From Paenibacillaceae bacterium GAS479 (lineage in GTDB: Bacteria > Bacillota > Bacilli > Paenibacillales > Paenibacillaceae), in NCBI GenBank assembly GCA_900105225.1, contig LT629764.1, positions 2,559,501-2,623,500 of the forward strand: a DNA stretch of 64,000 nucleotides. Reading direction: 5' to 3'. The translations under genes were made by a program, and so were the position numbers. Positions 31,620 through 39,794 of the stretch are shown one piece after another (position 1 is the first letter of the stretch; each line of letters starts with the position of its first letter). The notes under the pieces are model-generated. The model was not told the origin of the DNA, did not search any database, and worked only from the letters and a program-made list of their open reading frames with translations.

Positions 31620-31677
31620 AAAAAAAGCAAAGCCCGATTAGCTCTTAAACAAGCTAATCGGGCTTTACCTTTTTCTA
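31620..31677. terminator. Bidirectional terminator
   Basis: A 15-bp perfect stem (31629-31643 with 31652-31666, AAAGCCCGATTAGCT arm) flanked by an A run and TTTTTC. It serves hxlB and the convergent lipoprotein gene. Confidence 0.88.
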
Positions 31678-31690
31678 AATGAACATCGAA

Positions 31691-32644
31691 TTACTCGCCA
31701 AGGAAGCTTTTGATGAAGAACTCCAATTGGTATTCCATGCTCAGTGGATCATTGAAGTAGAATGCTTTAGCGTCCGCTTCATAGACACGATTGTTTTTAA
31801 CTGCTGGAATGTTTTTGTATGTTTCTGTCTCTTGGAATGAATTATCTTCATCCGCGTTTTTACTGAAGATAACGTAGTCTCCAGAGTAATCGGACAGAAC
31901 TTCCGTCGACAGGGCAAAATAGCCTTCTTTCTCCGTCGCTGCCTGGACTTTCGCTGGCTTGGCTAGACCGAAGCCACCCTCATAGAGGATTTCAGTGCCA
32001 CGGCCAAAGTTATCACCGTAAACATAGAGCTGTTTATTGAAGGTTTCAATGACCGAAACCGTCGCATTTTCGCCGATTTTCGCTTTAACTTTGTCGCCGG
32101 CTTCTTTTACTTTAACTTTGAACTGGTCAACCCAAGCTTGGGCTTCTTTTTCTTTGTTCAAAAGTTTGCCGATCTCTACTTGTTGCTCTAGATAATTGAG
32201 CTTCCCATAGGTATAAATGACGGTAGGCGCAATTTCTTTTAATTTATCGAGGTTTTTAATGCCGTCTAAACTGATAATAAGATCCGGTTCCAGCTCGAGG
32301 ATCTTTTCAACGCTTTCGTCCGAAACGGTTGCAACGTCTTTAAGCTTCTCTTTGAATTGCGGGTTGTCTTTGGACATCTCGTCCACGCCGACAACTGGCA
32401 CACCGAGTGCCATAACGTTTCCTGTTAAAAAGCGGGTAATAACGACGACGCGCTGCGGGTTTTTTGGAACCTCAATAGGTCCACCCTCCGACTGGTACGT
32501 AAAGGTACCGGATTCTGGGGCTGCTGTTGCCGATGCTTCTGGAGACGGGCTGCTTGCATTGTTGACGGTGTTCGCAGAATTACCGCCGCAAGCGCTCAAC
32601 AGTAAAACTAGAACCAGAGTTAGTGGAATAAACAGCTTTTTCAT
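31691..32644 (-). CDS. Siderophore ABC transporter substrate-binding lipoprotein
   Basis: 317 residues with GAGGGGAG before ATG 32644. Residues 1-19 are a lipoprotein signal with lipobox LLLSAC-G, followed by a Ser/Ala/Pro linker. The mature part is a two-lobed periplasmic-binding fold of the FhuD/YxeB class: VPKNPQRVVVITRFLTGNVM, EKILELEPDLIISLDG, NRVYEADAKAFYFNDPLSM. It should deliver a ferric siderophore to a FecCD-type permease. A perfect Fur box lies about 100 bases upstream. No permease or ATPase gene is adjacent, so it uses transporter parts encoded elsewhere. Confidence 0.9.
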   Translation of the reverse strand: MKKLFIPLTLVLVLLLSACGGNSANTVNNASSPSPEASATAAPESGTFTYQSEGGPIEVPKNPQRVVVITRFLTGNVMALGVPVVGVDEMSKDNPQFKEKLKDVATVSDESVEKILELEPDLIISLDGIKNLDKLKEIAPTVIYTYGKLNYLEQQVEIGKLLNKEKEAQAWVDQFKVKVKEAGDKVKAKIGENATVSVIETFNKQLYVYGDNFGRGTEILYEGGFGLAKPAKVQAATEKEGYFALSTEVLSDYSGDYVIFSKNADEDNSFQETETYKNIPAVKNNRVYEADAKAFYFNDPLSMEYQLEFFIKSFLGE

Positions 32645-32742
32645 AAAATGACGCTCCCCTCAATCTCGTACTGACTATAATCAATGAATAGCTGCGCGTC
32701 TATCTTTGAACAAGCAAGGGAATCGCGAGCACGATTCAACGA

Positions 32743-32761
32743 TTGATAATGATTATCATAT
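32743..32761 (-). promoter_or_regulatory. Fur box
   Basis: TTGATAATGATTATCATAT contains the perfect 7-1-7 inverted repeat TGATAATGATTATCA (32744-32758), the classical Bacillus Fur site. It lies upstream of the siderophore-binding lipoprotein gene and downstream of the HAD gene stop, so the lipoprotein gene is the target. Confidence 0.9.
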
Positions 32762-32798
32762 TCACAAGATAGAATTGTAACGGTTACTTCAATAGTTG

Positions 32799-33590
32799 TC
32801 AACATTTAAGAAGTGAAACTTCATGCTGGGTCCCTTCCATTTCCAAACCTTCCATTAAGGTCATTATTTTGCTGATCACTTGCTCTTCTTCATTCATCAC
32901 CTGTTCTGCTGTCAACAATAGTAGATCAGCATGATCTCCTACGCAGATCGCTCGTTTGGCATGTTTGAACATCGAAACATCATTTGCATCGTTGCCAAAT
33001 GCAATAAATTCCTGCGGCATTATGCCTAGCTTTTGCAGACCGGTCCATTTATCAGTCCCTAACGGACTAATATCAATAATTCCCTCTAAGGCATGTTGAT
33101 AAATGACAACCGGCAGCTTCTGCAGTTCCTCTAGTATTTTTTGACCATCCAAACTACTTAAAATGACAACTTTAATCATCTCATTCAGTTCATCGATGCC
33201 AATATTTTTTGCTCTTTGCTGAGGATCTAGATTTCTCCGAATAGGATGCTCTTCACTGCCCGAATATGCATAATCCCATTTGCTGTCTATTAAATAATCG
33301 GCCTCGAATGACCGAATTAGACTGATAATGGAAGCAGCTGTAGCTGGGTCAAAGGCAATGGTTGAGAGGATACTCCCACCCGATGCAACAAAACCTCCAT
33401 TACCGCCAACCATCGGAAAATGATGCATATGAGACGGCAATACCGGTAATAAATCACGGATTGGCCGGGCTGAGGCAAATATAATTTCATGTCCTTTTTC
33501 GATAAGAATGTCTAGAGCTTTAACCATCGGCTCACTTAAGGGCTGGCCTTTAAAACAGATCGTTCCGTCCAAATCAAAAATAAATTTCAT
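32799..33590 (-). CDS. HAD-superfamily hydrolase, Cof type
   Basis: 263 residues with AAGGAGG before ATG 33590. Motif I is FIFDLDGTICFKG, motif II ASARP, motif III lysine in GTDKWTGLQKLG, motif IV FGNDANDVSMFKHAK. The C2B cap lies between about residues 85 and 180. This is the Cof/YcsE/YidA group, which dephosphorylates sugar phosphates, FMN or HMP-PP; the substrate cannot be chosen from sequence. It ends just before the Fur box, with no hairpin between that would isolate it. Confidence 0.9.
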   Translation of the reverse strand: MKFIFDLDGTICFKGQPLSEPMVKALDILIEKGHEIIFASARPIRDLLPVLPSHMHHFPMVGGNGGFVASGGSILSTIAFDPATAASIISLIRSFEADYLIDSKWDYAYSGSEEHPIRRNLDPQQRAKNIGIDELNEMIKVVILSSLDGQKILEELQKLPVVIYQHALEGIIDISPLGTDKWTGLQKLGIMPQEFIAFGNDANDVSMFKHAKRAICVGDHADLLLLTAEQVMNEEEQVISKIMTLMEGLEMEGTQHEVSLLKC

Positions 33591-33670
33591 CGTACAACCT
33601 CCTTATTTCTACCTATACTAACGGTTTCTTATATAATGGGAAGGACCGATGTCCGAAAAAGGAGAGGCTC

Positions 33671-34360
33671 ATGAAATTCAGTTCAGAGCAGGATCGTATA
33701 CAAAGATATATGTCTCAATTTAACCTTGATGGGGTATTCTCTGAGCCGGATTCCCTTCCTATTCAACTTCGTACTTATGAGCGGAATGAGCTCGTATTAA
33801 TAGAAGGCGACGAGCTTGATGGGATTTATTTTCAAGTGGAAGGCCGCACTAAAATCTCGTCTAGCGTGGGGACGGGAAAGTCGCTGTTGCTGCGCTATTG
33901 TCATCCTTTATCGATCATGGGCGATGTCGAGCTTTTTCAAAAGGTTGTTGTACAGTCTCAAGTAGAAGCTGCTGAAAAAACCGTTTTTCTGTTTATTGAT
34001 ATACGTACAGTTGAAGCCAAGTTATTGAAAGATTATAAATTTTTGAATGAGCTCTTAAGGCATCTTTCTTACAAGCTCCAGACGTGTACAACGGCTTCAC
34101 GAATAAATTTATTAGCTTCGGTCGAGGAACGTTATGCGAGCTATTTATTAACGACACGACTTCAGAATGAATTCGGAAAAGAAATCCAGACAACAAAGAT
34201 TCCCGAGATTGCCTCCTTGATCGGGACGACACCCCGTCATCTTAACCGCGTGATTCAGAAGTTATCTGACGTGAATATTCTCAACAAAGACAACAAAAGC
34301 ATTACTATTATAGATTGGCAGCGCTTGGAGAAGCTATCACATGGAATACGATACGAATAA
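33671..34360 (+). CDS. Crp/Fnr-family regulator (YeiL-like)
   Basis: 229 residues, AAAGGAG before ATG. Residues about 20-120 are a cyclic-nucleotide-binding-like beta roll (YERNELVLIEGDELDGIYFQ; SLLLRYCHPLSIMGDVELF) that lacks the cAMP-contacting Arg-Ser pair. The C-terminal HTH is TTKIPEIASLIGTTPRHLNRVIQKL. There is a single Cys-rich hint (LQTCTT) but no Fe-S cluster pattern. Probably a YeiL-type sensor. It diverges from the HAD gene, which may be its target. Confidence 0.85.
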   Translation: MKFSSEQDRIQRYMSQFNLDGVFSEPDSLPIQLRTYERNELVLIEGDELDGIYFQVEGRTKISSSVGTGKSLLLRYCHPLSIMGDVELFQKVVVQSQVEAAEKTVFLFIDIRTVEAKLLKDYKFLNELLRHLSYKLQTCTTASRINLLASVEERYASYLLTTRLQNEFGKEIQTTKIPEIASLIGTTPRHLNRVIQKLSDVNILNKDNKSITIIDWQRLEKLSHGIRYE

Positions 34361-34370
34361 TGCTTCAGGA

Positions 34371-34398
34371 GCACCGACATATTGTCGGTGCTTTTTTG
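34371..34398 (+). terminator. Rho-independent terminator
   Basis: GCACCGACA (34371-34379) pairs perfectly with TGTCGGTGC (34383-34391), followed by TTTTTTG. Confidence 0.85.
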
Positions 34399-34528
34399 TT
34401 ATTCTGTCAACAAATAAGCAGGTTTATCTTTACATATAATATTTGATTGCGTAATGTCTATGATGACAATCGTAAATAAATGAAGCCCATTTTGGTTTAG
34501 AAATAGATTATTGAAAGGAAGTTATTTG

Positions 34529-35767
34529 TTGTTCGAAACATTACTCTTGAATTTCTTATTCTTACTACTTCCAGTTGTTTTATTTTTAATTTACTTTGAA
34601 AATAAGTCCCATACCTATAATAGAAAAATTTTTATGTTACTATCGTCGGTGACGATGGTTCTTTGTATTGCCAAACCAATTCAATTAGAAACTGGATTTA
34701 TTTTCGACTTAAGATATATCCCGTTTATTATTATGGCTCTTTTTGGAGGGTACAGATATGTTCTCCCGTTATACATCATCTTAAATATGTATCGGTTCTA
34801 TGTGAGCGGGGAGGGAGCACTCCCGTCCTTTCTCTTTTCAACAGCGGTAACGGCTGTTATGCCACTGTACAGCAAACAATTTCTAAATCTGACTTCTAGA
34901 GGTCGAGTCATAACGGCAACGGTGATTTCTTTCCTTACAATGGGATGTTACCTCATTACCTTGACCTTTATGATGGAGGAGCTAAGTAGAGAATTCTGGA
35001 TGCTTACCTTAAATGCCCTGACTACATATGTTGGGGTAATGAGCGTTATTATGATTTTAATCGAAAAAATCATCACGAATATTAAAAACCGCGAACGAAT
35101 TATTCGGTCGGAAAGGTTGAATGTCGTCAGCGAGCTTGCGGCCAGCGTATCCCATGAAATAAGAAATCCGCTTACGGTTACGAGCGGATTTCTGCAGCTG
35201 CTCAATAAGTCGAAGTCCATTACACCGGAGGAAAAGGGGTTCGTGGAATTATCTCTACAAGAGCTAAATCGAGCGGAAAAGATCGTTAGCGATTATCTTT
35301 CTTTTGCCAAGCCGCAATTAGATAATATGGTGTACTCTAATATGTTGATGGAGCTGGAGTATACAAAAAATATTATTATGCCTTATGCTTCCATCCATAA
35401 AGTCGAGGTGAAGTTCAGCTTCAATAACACGTTGAACAAAAGCTATGATCGAAACCAAATTCAGCAATGTTTAATTAATTTATATAAAAACGGTATTGAA
35501 GCGATGAAAGAAAAGGGCGGCGGTACGCTAACCATTGAGGCTTCTGAAAGGAATCAAACGATTATAATCAGCGTCCAGGACACAGGCATTGGAATGACAA
35601 AGGAAGAGATATCGCGTCTAGGTAAGCCCTATTATTCGACAAAAGCTGAAGGTACGGGTCTTGGCATGTTAATGGTCTATAGCACAATCAATAAAGCAGG
35701 GGGGACCATTGAAGTCCATAGCGTACAGGGTGCAGGCACAACCTTTCATTTGATCATTCCTACTTAA
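34529..35767 (+). CDS. Orphan histidine kinase with 5TM-LYT sensor (sporulation-kinase type)
   Basis: About 412 residues from TTG 34529, the start best spaced from AAAGGAAG (34514-34521); TTG 34526 and 34511 are alternatives. Residues 1-185 hold five to six membrane helices of the 5TM-5TMR_LYT type (RYIPFIIMALFGGYRYVLPL). HisKA follows with His in LAASVSHEIRNPLTVTSGF, then the N box NLYKNGIEAM and G boxes VQDTGIGMTKEE and GTGLGMLMVYS. KinB/KinD-like kinases of sporulating bacilli have this layout and no cognate regulator nearby, as here. It may feed the Spo0 phosphorelay; that is inference. Confidence 0.88.
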   Translation: MFETLLLNFLFLLLPVVLFLIYFENKSHTYNRKIFMLLSSVTMVLCIAKPIQLETGFIFDLRYIPFIIMALFGGYRYVLPLYIILNMYRFYVSGEGALPSFLFSTAVTAVMPLYSKQFLNLTSRGRVITATVISFLTMGCYLITLTFMMEELSREFWMLTLNALTTYVGVMSVIMILIEKIITNIKNRERIIRSERLNVVSELAASVSHEIRNPLTVTSGFLQLLNKSKSITPEEKGFVELSLQELNRAEKIVSDYLSFAKPQLDNMVYSNMLMELEYTKNIIMPYASIHKVEVKFSFNNTLNKSYDRNQIQQCLINLYKNGIEAMKEKGGGTLTIEASERNQTIIISVQDTGIGMTKEEISRLGKPYYSTKAEGTGLGMLMVYSTINKAGGTIEVHSVQGAGTTFHLIIPT

Positions 35768-35801
35768 ACAATGTTGTTTACGAGAGGCCAGGTGTTAGGA
35801 A

Positions 35802-36740
35802 ATGAAAATCGACCGCTTGCTGGCGATGACCGTATTGCTCCTGAATCGTAAGCGGGTCAGTGCCAAAGAAATGGCCCAATACTTCGAGGTGTCTACTAAA
35901 ACGGTTTATCGCGACATGGAAACCTTGAATCAATCCGGTATTCCAATTGTGAACTATAAGGGAATTATGGGTGGGTTCGAGATTATGGAATCCTACACTT
36001 TGAACCGTCAACTGCTTACTATAGATGATCTAACTGCGCTTGTATCTGCTGTAAAAGGGATGAACTCGGCGTTGGATGACCGCAAGCTGGCTAATCTTCT
36101 GGAGAAGGTTAAGGCGCTCCTGGGGAAAACGGGCTCCATAAACAGCGAAGTGAAGAAATCCGCTATTACGTTCGATTTTAATCCTTGGGGACAGAGCGGC
36201 TCTGCAAGGGATAAAATTAACGCCTTGAAACAAGCATCTGAAACGTTTTTGTGCGTGAAAATCAACTACCTGGATCGGGAAGGGGCGGAGAGCGAGCGAA
36301 TAATTGAACCTGTAAAGCTGATCATGAAAGCGAACCTATGGTATTTGCAGGCATACTGCCAGGCAAGTAAGGATTTCCGTATGTTTCGTGTGTCCCGCAT
36401 TCAACAGCTGCAGCTGTTGGCGGAATCTTTCATACCTCGCGAGGCGCCGGTGTTAGAGCGTTATGATTGGAACCCGGAATGGTTCAAAGAAGCTCAGCAG
36501 GAGTTAACCCTTCTGTTCCAACCTAAAGCCCGCTATCGTGTCGAGGAAACTTTTCCAGCCGGCTGGATGACCGAACTGGCCGATGGAAGGATTCAAGTCA
36601 AAGGTAGCTTCACTGTGGATGAGTGGTTTTACGGAATGCTGCTAAGTTACGGTGAACAGGTGAAAGTGGAGCAGCCGGATGACGTAGCGGAAGAGCTGGT
36701 ACGCCGGGCGCAAAAAATTATGGAACAATATTCTAAATAG
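35802..36740 (+). CDS. WYL-domain (YafY-type) transcriptional regulator
   Basis: 312 residues. The N-terminal HTH_11 is KIDRLLAMTVLLLNRKRVSA followed by YFEVSTKTVYRDMETLNQSG. The WYL domain, residues about 140-220, has CVKINYLDREGAESERIIEP and LWYLQAYCQASKDFRMFRVS with the ligand-binding Arg pair. A C-terminal WCX region follows. Such regulators sense nucleic-acid-like or small-molecule ligands. The GyrI-like gene 64 bases downstream is its probable target. Confidence 0.92.
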   Translation: MKIDRLLAMTVLLLNRKRVSAKEMAQYFEVSTKTVYRDMETLNQSGIPIVNYKGIMGGFEIMESYTLNRQLLTIDDLTALVSAVKGMNSALDDRKLANLLEKVKALLGKTGSINSEVKKSAITFDFNPWGQSGSARDKINALKQASETFLCVKINYLDREGAESERIIEPVKLIMKANLWYLQAYCQASKDFRMFRVSRIQQLQLLAESFIPREAPVLERYDWNPEWFKEAQQELTLLFQPKARYRVEETFPAGWMTELADGRIQVKGSFTVDEWFYGMLLSYGEQVKVEQPDDVAEELVRRAQKIMEQYSK

Positions 36741-36804
36741 GACATAGAGATGTCCAATTTTCCCCTCTATACTTGGCTTAATGTTAAGGAAATGAGGGTG
36801 AGCC

Positions 36805-37290
36805 ATGTTAAAAACCTATGTAACCGAAAAACCGCAATTAAGGCTGCGAGGAATAAGCCTCAGGACGACAAACGCAGCGGAAGCAGGACCGGATGGTCGC
36901 TTACCTGGACTATGGGAGGCCTACTTCAGCAGTACAGTCCAAAGAGGAACCGAAGTACCTGCTCCTATCTATTCTCTATACACCGATTACGAAAGCGATG
37001 CATCCGGCTCTTATCGGGTATTGATCGGACATGAAGTTGACGGAGATTTTGAAACGGGTGAAGATGGTCAGGCTTCTACTGCGGTTGTACCTGCGAGCAA
37101 ATATCTTGTATTCATCACCAAGCGCGGGCCGATGCATGAAGTCGTGCCGCAGGCATGGGGAGAAATATGGGCCTATTTTGACAATGCACCGGAGGAAGTT
37201 AGAGCTTTTACCGGGGATTTTGAGCTTTATGATACCGGAAGTGCCGGGTTTGCTGACTCGGAAGTACACATATTCATAGCGATTAAATAA
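36805..37290 (+). CDS. GyrI-like/effector-binding domain protein
   Basis: 161 residues, GAGGGTGAG before ATG. It is a stand-alone AraC effector-binding (SOB) domain: LRGISLRTTNAAEAGPDGRL, PIYSLYTDYESDASGSYRVL, KYLVFITKRGPMHEVVPQAW, FELYDTGSAGFADSEVHIFI with the usual Y-D and E-I-x-I ends. Such proteins bind or hydrolyse small xenobiotics. The pairing with a WYL or YafY regulator is common in Bacillales. Confidence 0.88.
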   Translation: MLKTYVTEKPQLRLRGISLRTTNAAEAGPDGRLPGLWEAYFSSTVQRGTEVPAPIYSLYTDYESDASGSYRVLIGHEVDGDFETGEDGQASTAVVPASKYLVFITKRGPMHEVVPQAWGEIWAYFDNAPEEVRAFTGDFELYDTGSAGFADSEVHIFIAIK

Positions 37291-37344
37291 ATAATCGTAC
37301 GGTGTTATGAGATGTCGTGTTAGCCCAATAAAGGATTCCTGGAT

Positions 37345-37384
37345 AAATGGAACGAATTGTATGAACACACCATTCGTTCCATTT
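37345..37384 (+). promoter_or_regulatory. 13-bp inverted repeat abutting the ribosome binding site of the AraC regulator
   Basis: AAATGGAACGAAT (37345-37357) and ATTCGTTCCATTT (37372-37384) are perfectly inverted, 14 bases apart. The right arm touches AGGAGG (37385-37390). No T run follows, so it is not a typical terminator. It could be an operator, or an RNA hairpin that controls access to the ribosome binding site. Confidence 0.55.
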
Positions 37385-37397
37385 AGGAGGATTCGCC

Positions 37398-39665
37398 TTG
37401 AAAGGGCTTGCCTATCTGAGACAGAGAAACTCGATATTCATGAAATCCATGTTTACGTACATCCTTATTTTTACGATTCCAATGGCCGTATTCGGATTTT
37501 CAACGTACTATTGGGCAGCTAACACGATAGAGACACAGACAAACAGCACTTATCTTGGTTTGCTGGAAGATGCTCAAAGAGACGTCGAGCGTAACTTCAA
37601 TACGCTGGATACGTTTGCTGTACAGCTGTCCTATATGCCGCGAATTTCCAAGCTGATGAATATGGAAGGGAATAGCTTCAGCTACGATCGCGTTGATATC
37701 GGGGATCTACTCAATAGCATGAATGAGCTGAACATTTATAAATCAACCTATCCTCTAGTCGATGAAATCGCGATTTATTTCAATGGCAAGGATACGGTTC
37801 TCTCCACGCTGGGCAAAGACAGCTTCGAGCGTTACTTTATGGATCTCCTCCGCTTCGACAATATCGACTTGCAGCAATGGGAGCAGATTCTCGCTGCACG
37901 CAATAATCATCGCATCATCCTTCCCGAGCAAGTCAGCATATCCAATCAGCCTCGCCATCTACTCACCTATATCCAATCACTCCCCCCAGGCGATTCCAGC
38001 TTCCAGGCGACGCTTCTATTGCTCATTCGAGAGGAAGCACTGCAGCAGCTGCTGAGTAAATCGGCCTTAGCTGAGCAGCATGCCTTATACATTATGGACA
38101 CTCAAGGAAACCGCGTCACGGACGTGAACCCAAATGCCGAGCTCGGCTCCTATATCGGGAATCAGCTTACAGATGGGTCTGCTGTGAGCAGTGGCATTGA
38201 TACGGTTCAGCTTGCCGATGGCTCGCATTATTCTTTATATCGTTCTGATCCTGACAGTCGCGGGTGGTCCTATTACATCGCTGTCCCCACAAATACGGTG
38301 CTTTCTAAATTGCATGTAATTCGCAACGTAGCGATTGGTCTCTCCCTCTTTTATCTATGTCTGGGCCTCGGTTTATCTTATATTCTGGCAATGAGAAATT
38401 ATAAGCCGCTTGCGAACCTTATTGGGATGATCCGATCCAAGCTGATGCTGGAGCCTCCTGTGAACAACGAGTTCCACTACGTGGAAAATGCGATTTACGC
38501 TATGCTGACGGATGCTAACCGCAGCGAGCATGAGATTTCACTGTATCGACCGCTGGCCAGGAACACTTGCTTGGCTAAGCTGTTGAACAAAAATTCAGCA
38601 CATGATGCAAGCTTGATCCGCGCGATGGATTTGCTCGACATTTCGTTCCCGTATGAATTTTTCGTATGCGCGACACTGCTGCTAAGTGAGGAGCAGAGCT
38701 TGCCCGAAGATTTCTATGAACAGATCCGCTCAAGATTGGAAGCGCAGGGTGTGACGATTTTCTGGGTGGAAATGGACGAGAAGGACAAAGCAATCATCCT
38801 CAACATGGAGCGGGAAGAGCTTCGCACATCCGCTTTGCAGGCGATCGGTGACTGCTTGCGGTCTTTTTCCATTGCGTACCGTGCGATCGGGGTTGGCGGA
38901 AGCTCCCGCAATCTGCATGAGTTGTTCCGCTCGTACGAAGCTTCCGTGCATGCCATCGAATTCCGTTTCCTGAAGGGAGACGGAAGCATCCTCTATGCGG
39001 AAGAATACACAGAAGACGGCCACTGGAACGGCTATTTGGCGGAGGAGAATCAACTCATTGGGGCGCTCAGCGGCGGCGATGTGAAATCAGCTCAGCAACT
39101 GGCCGGTGCTATCGTGCATCGATATTTGGAGAAGAATCGATTGCCGCTCGCTACCATGCGATATTTAGGATACAGCATCGCATCGGTTGCGCTGAAAGCA
39201 TTGGAGCAAGCAAACATCGGCCAAGCTCCTTCCGTAAAGCTGAAGGATATTATGGAAATGGATACGATGGACGAGATGGTATCGGCCATTGGCCGTTTAT
39301 ATGAAGAGACTTCGCACCTACTCGCTCGGGAGAAAGAGCAGCAGGATGTGCAGCTTATTCGGGAGATCAAGAGCTACATCCATACCTACTATAACGATCA
39401 AAATTTGTCCTTAACGAAGGTGGCAGAAGCGTTCCGAATCTCTTCCTCTTATTTGAGCCGATACTTCAAAAGCCAGACCGGCTCTACGTTCATCGACTAT
39501 GTAAATCGGCGCAGAATCGAGGCTTCCAAACCGTTGCTAGGCACGGGTGGCGAGGCTACCATTTTGCAGGTAGCGCAGCAGGTCGGTTTTGATAATGACA
39601 TCACTTTCCGCCGGTTGTTCAAAAAATATATGGGCATGACACCGAGCCAATTCAAGGATAAATAA
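37398..39665 (+). CDS. Membrane-bound AraC-family regulator (YesS-like)
   Basis: 755 residues from TTG 37398 with AGGAGG eight bases upstream. One membrane segment lies at about 17-38, then an extracellular sensory region (Cache-like) to about 300, a second membrane segment at about 305-327, a cytoplasmic linker resembling a degenerate GGDEF-like region, and a C-terminal AraC HTH at about 655-755 (SLTKVAEAFRISSSYLSRYF; ILQVAQQVGFDNDITFRRLF). Such proteins in Paenibacillus and Bacillus sense extracellular oligosaccharides and activate the ABC transporter encoded next to them, here the operon at 39795-44247. Confidence 0.9.
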   Translation: MKGLAYLRQRNSIFMKSMFTYILIFTIPMAVFGFSTYYWAANTIETQTNSTYLGLLEDAQRDVERNFNTLDTFAVQLSYMPRISKLMNMEGNSFSYDRVDIGDLLNSMNELNIYKSTYPLVDEIAIYFNGKDTVLSTLGKDSFERYFMDLLRFDNIDLQQWEQILAARNNHRIILPEQVSISNQPRHLLTYIQSLPPGDSSFQATLLLLIREEALQQLLSKSALAEQHALYIMDTQGNRVTDVNPNAELGSYIGNQLTDGSAVSSGIDTVQLADGSHYSLYRSDPDSRGWSYYIAVPTNTVLSKLHVIRNVAIGLSLFYLCLGLGLSYILAMRNYKPLANLIGMIRSKLMLEPPVNNEFHYVENAIYAMLTDANRSEHEISLYRPLARNTCLAKLLNKNSAHDASLIRAMDLLDISFPYEFFVCATLLLSEEQSLPEDFYEQIRSRLEAQGVTIFWVEMDEKDKAIILNMEREELRTSALQAIGDCLRSFSIAYRAIGVGGSSRNLHELFRSYEASVHAIEFRFLKGDGSILYAEEYTEDGHWNGYLAEENQLIGALSGGDVKSAQQLAGAIVHRYLEKNRLPLATMRYLGYSIASVALKALEQANIGQAPSVKLKDIMEMDTMDEMVSAIGRLYEETSHLLAREKEQQDVQLIREIKSYIHTYYNDQNLSLTKVAEAFRISSSYLSRYFKSQTGSTFIDYVNRRRIEASKPLLGTGGEATILQVAQQVGFDNDITFRRLFKKYMGMTPSQFKDK

Positions 39666-39794
39666 GCCGCCAAGCCTCCATAGAGCAATTTCTGTATGAC
39701 GCGAACACATATTGATCGTATACACCTCTGCCCAAGCTCTCATACAATGGGGCCATCACTCGAATGAGTCGAAATTAAAGGGGAGATGGGCGGA

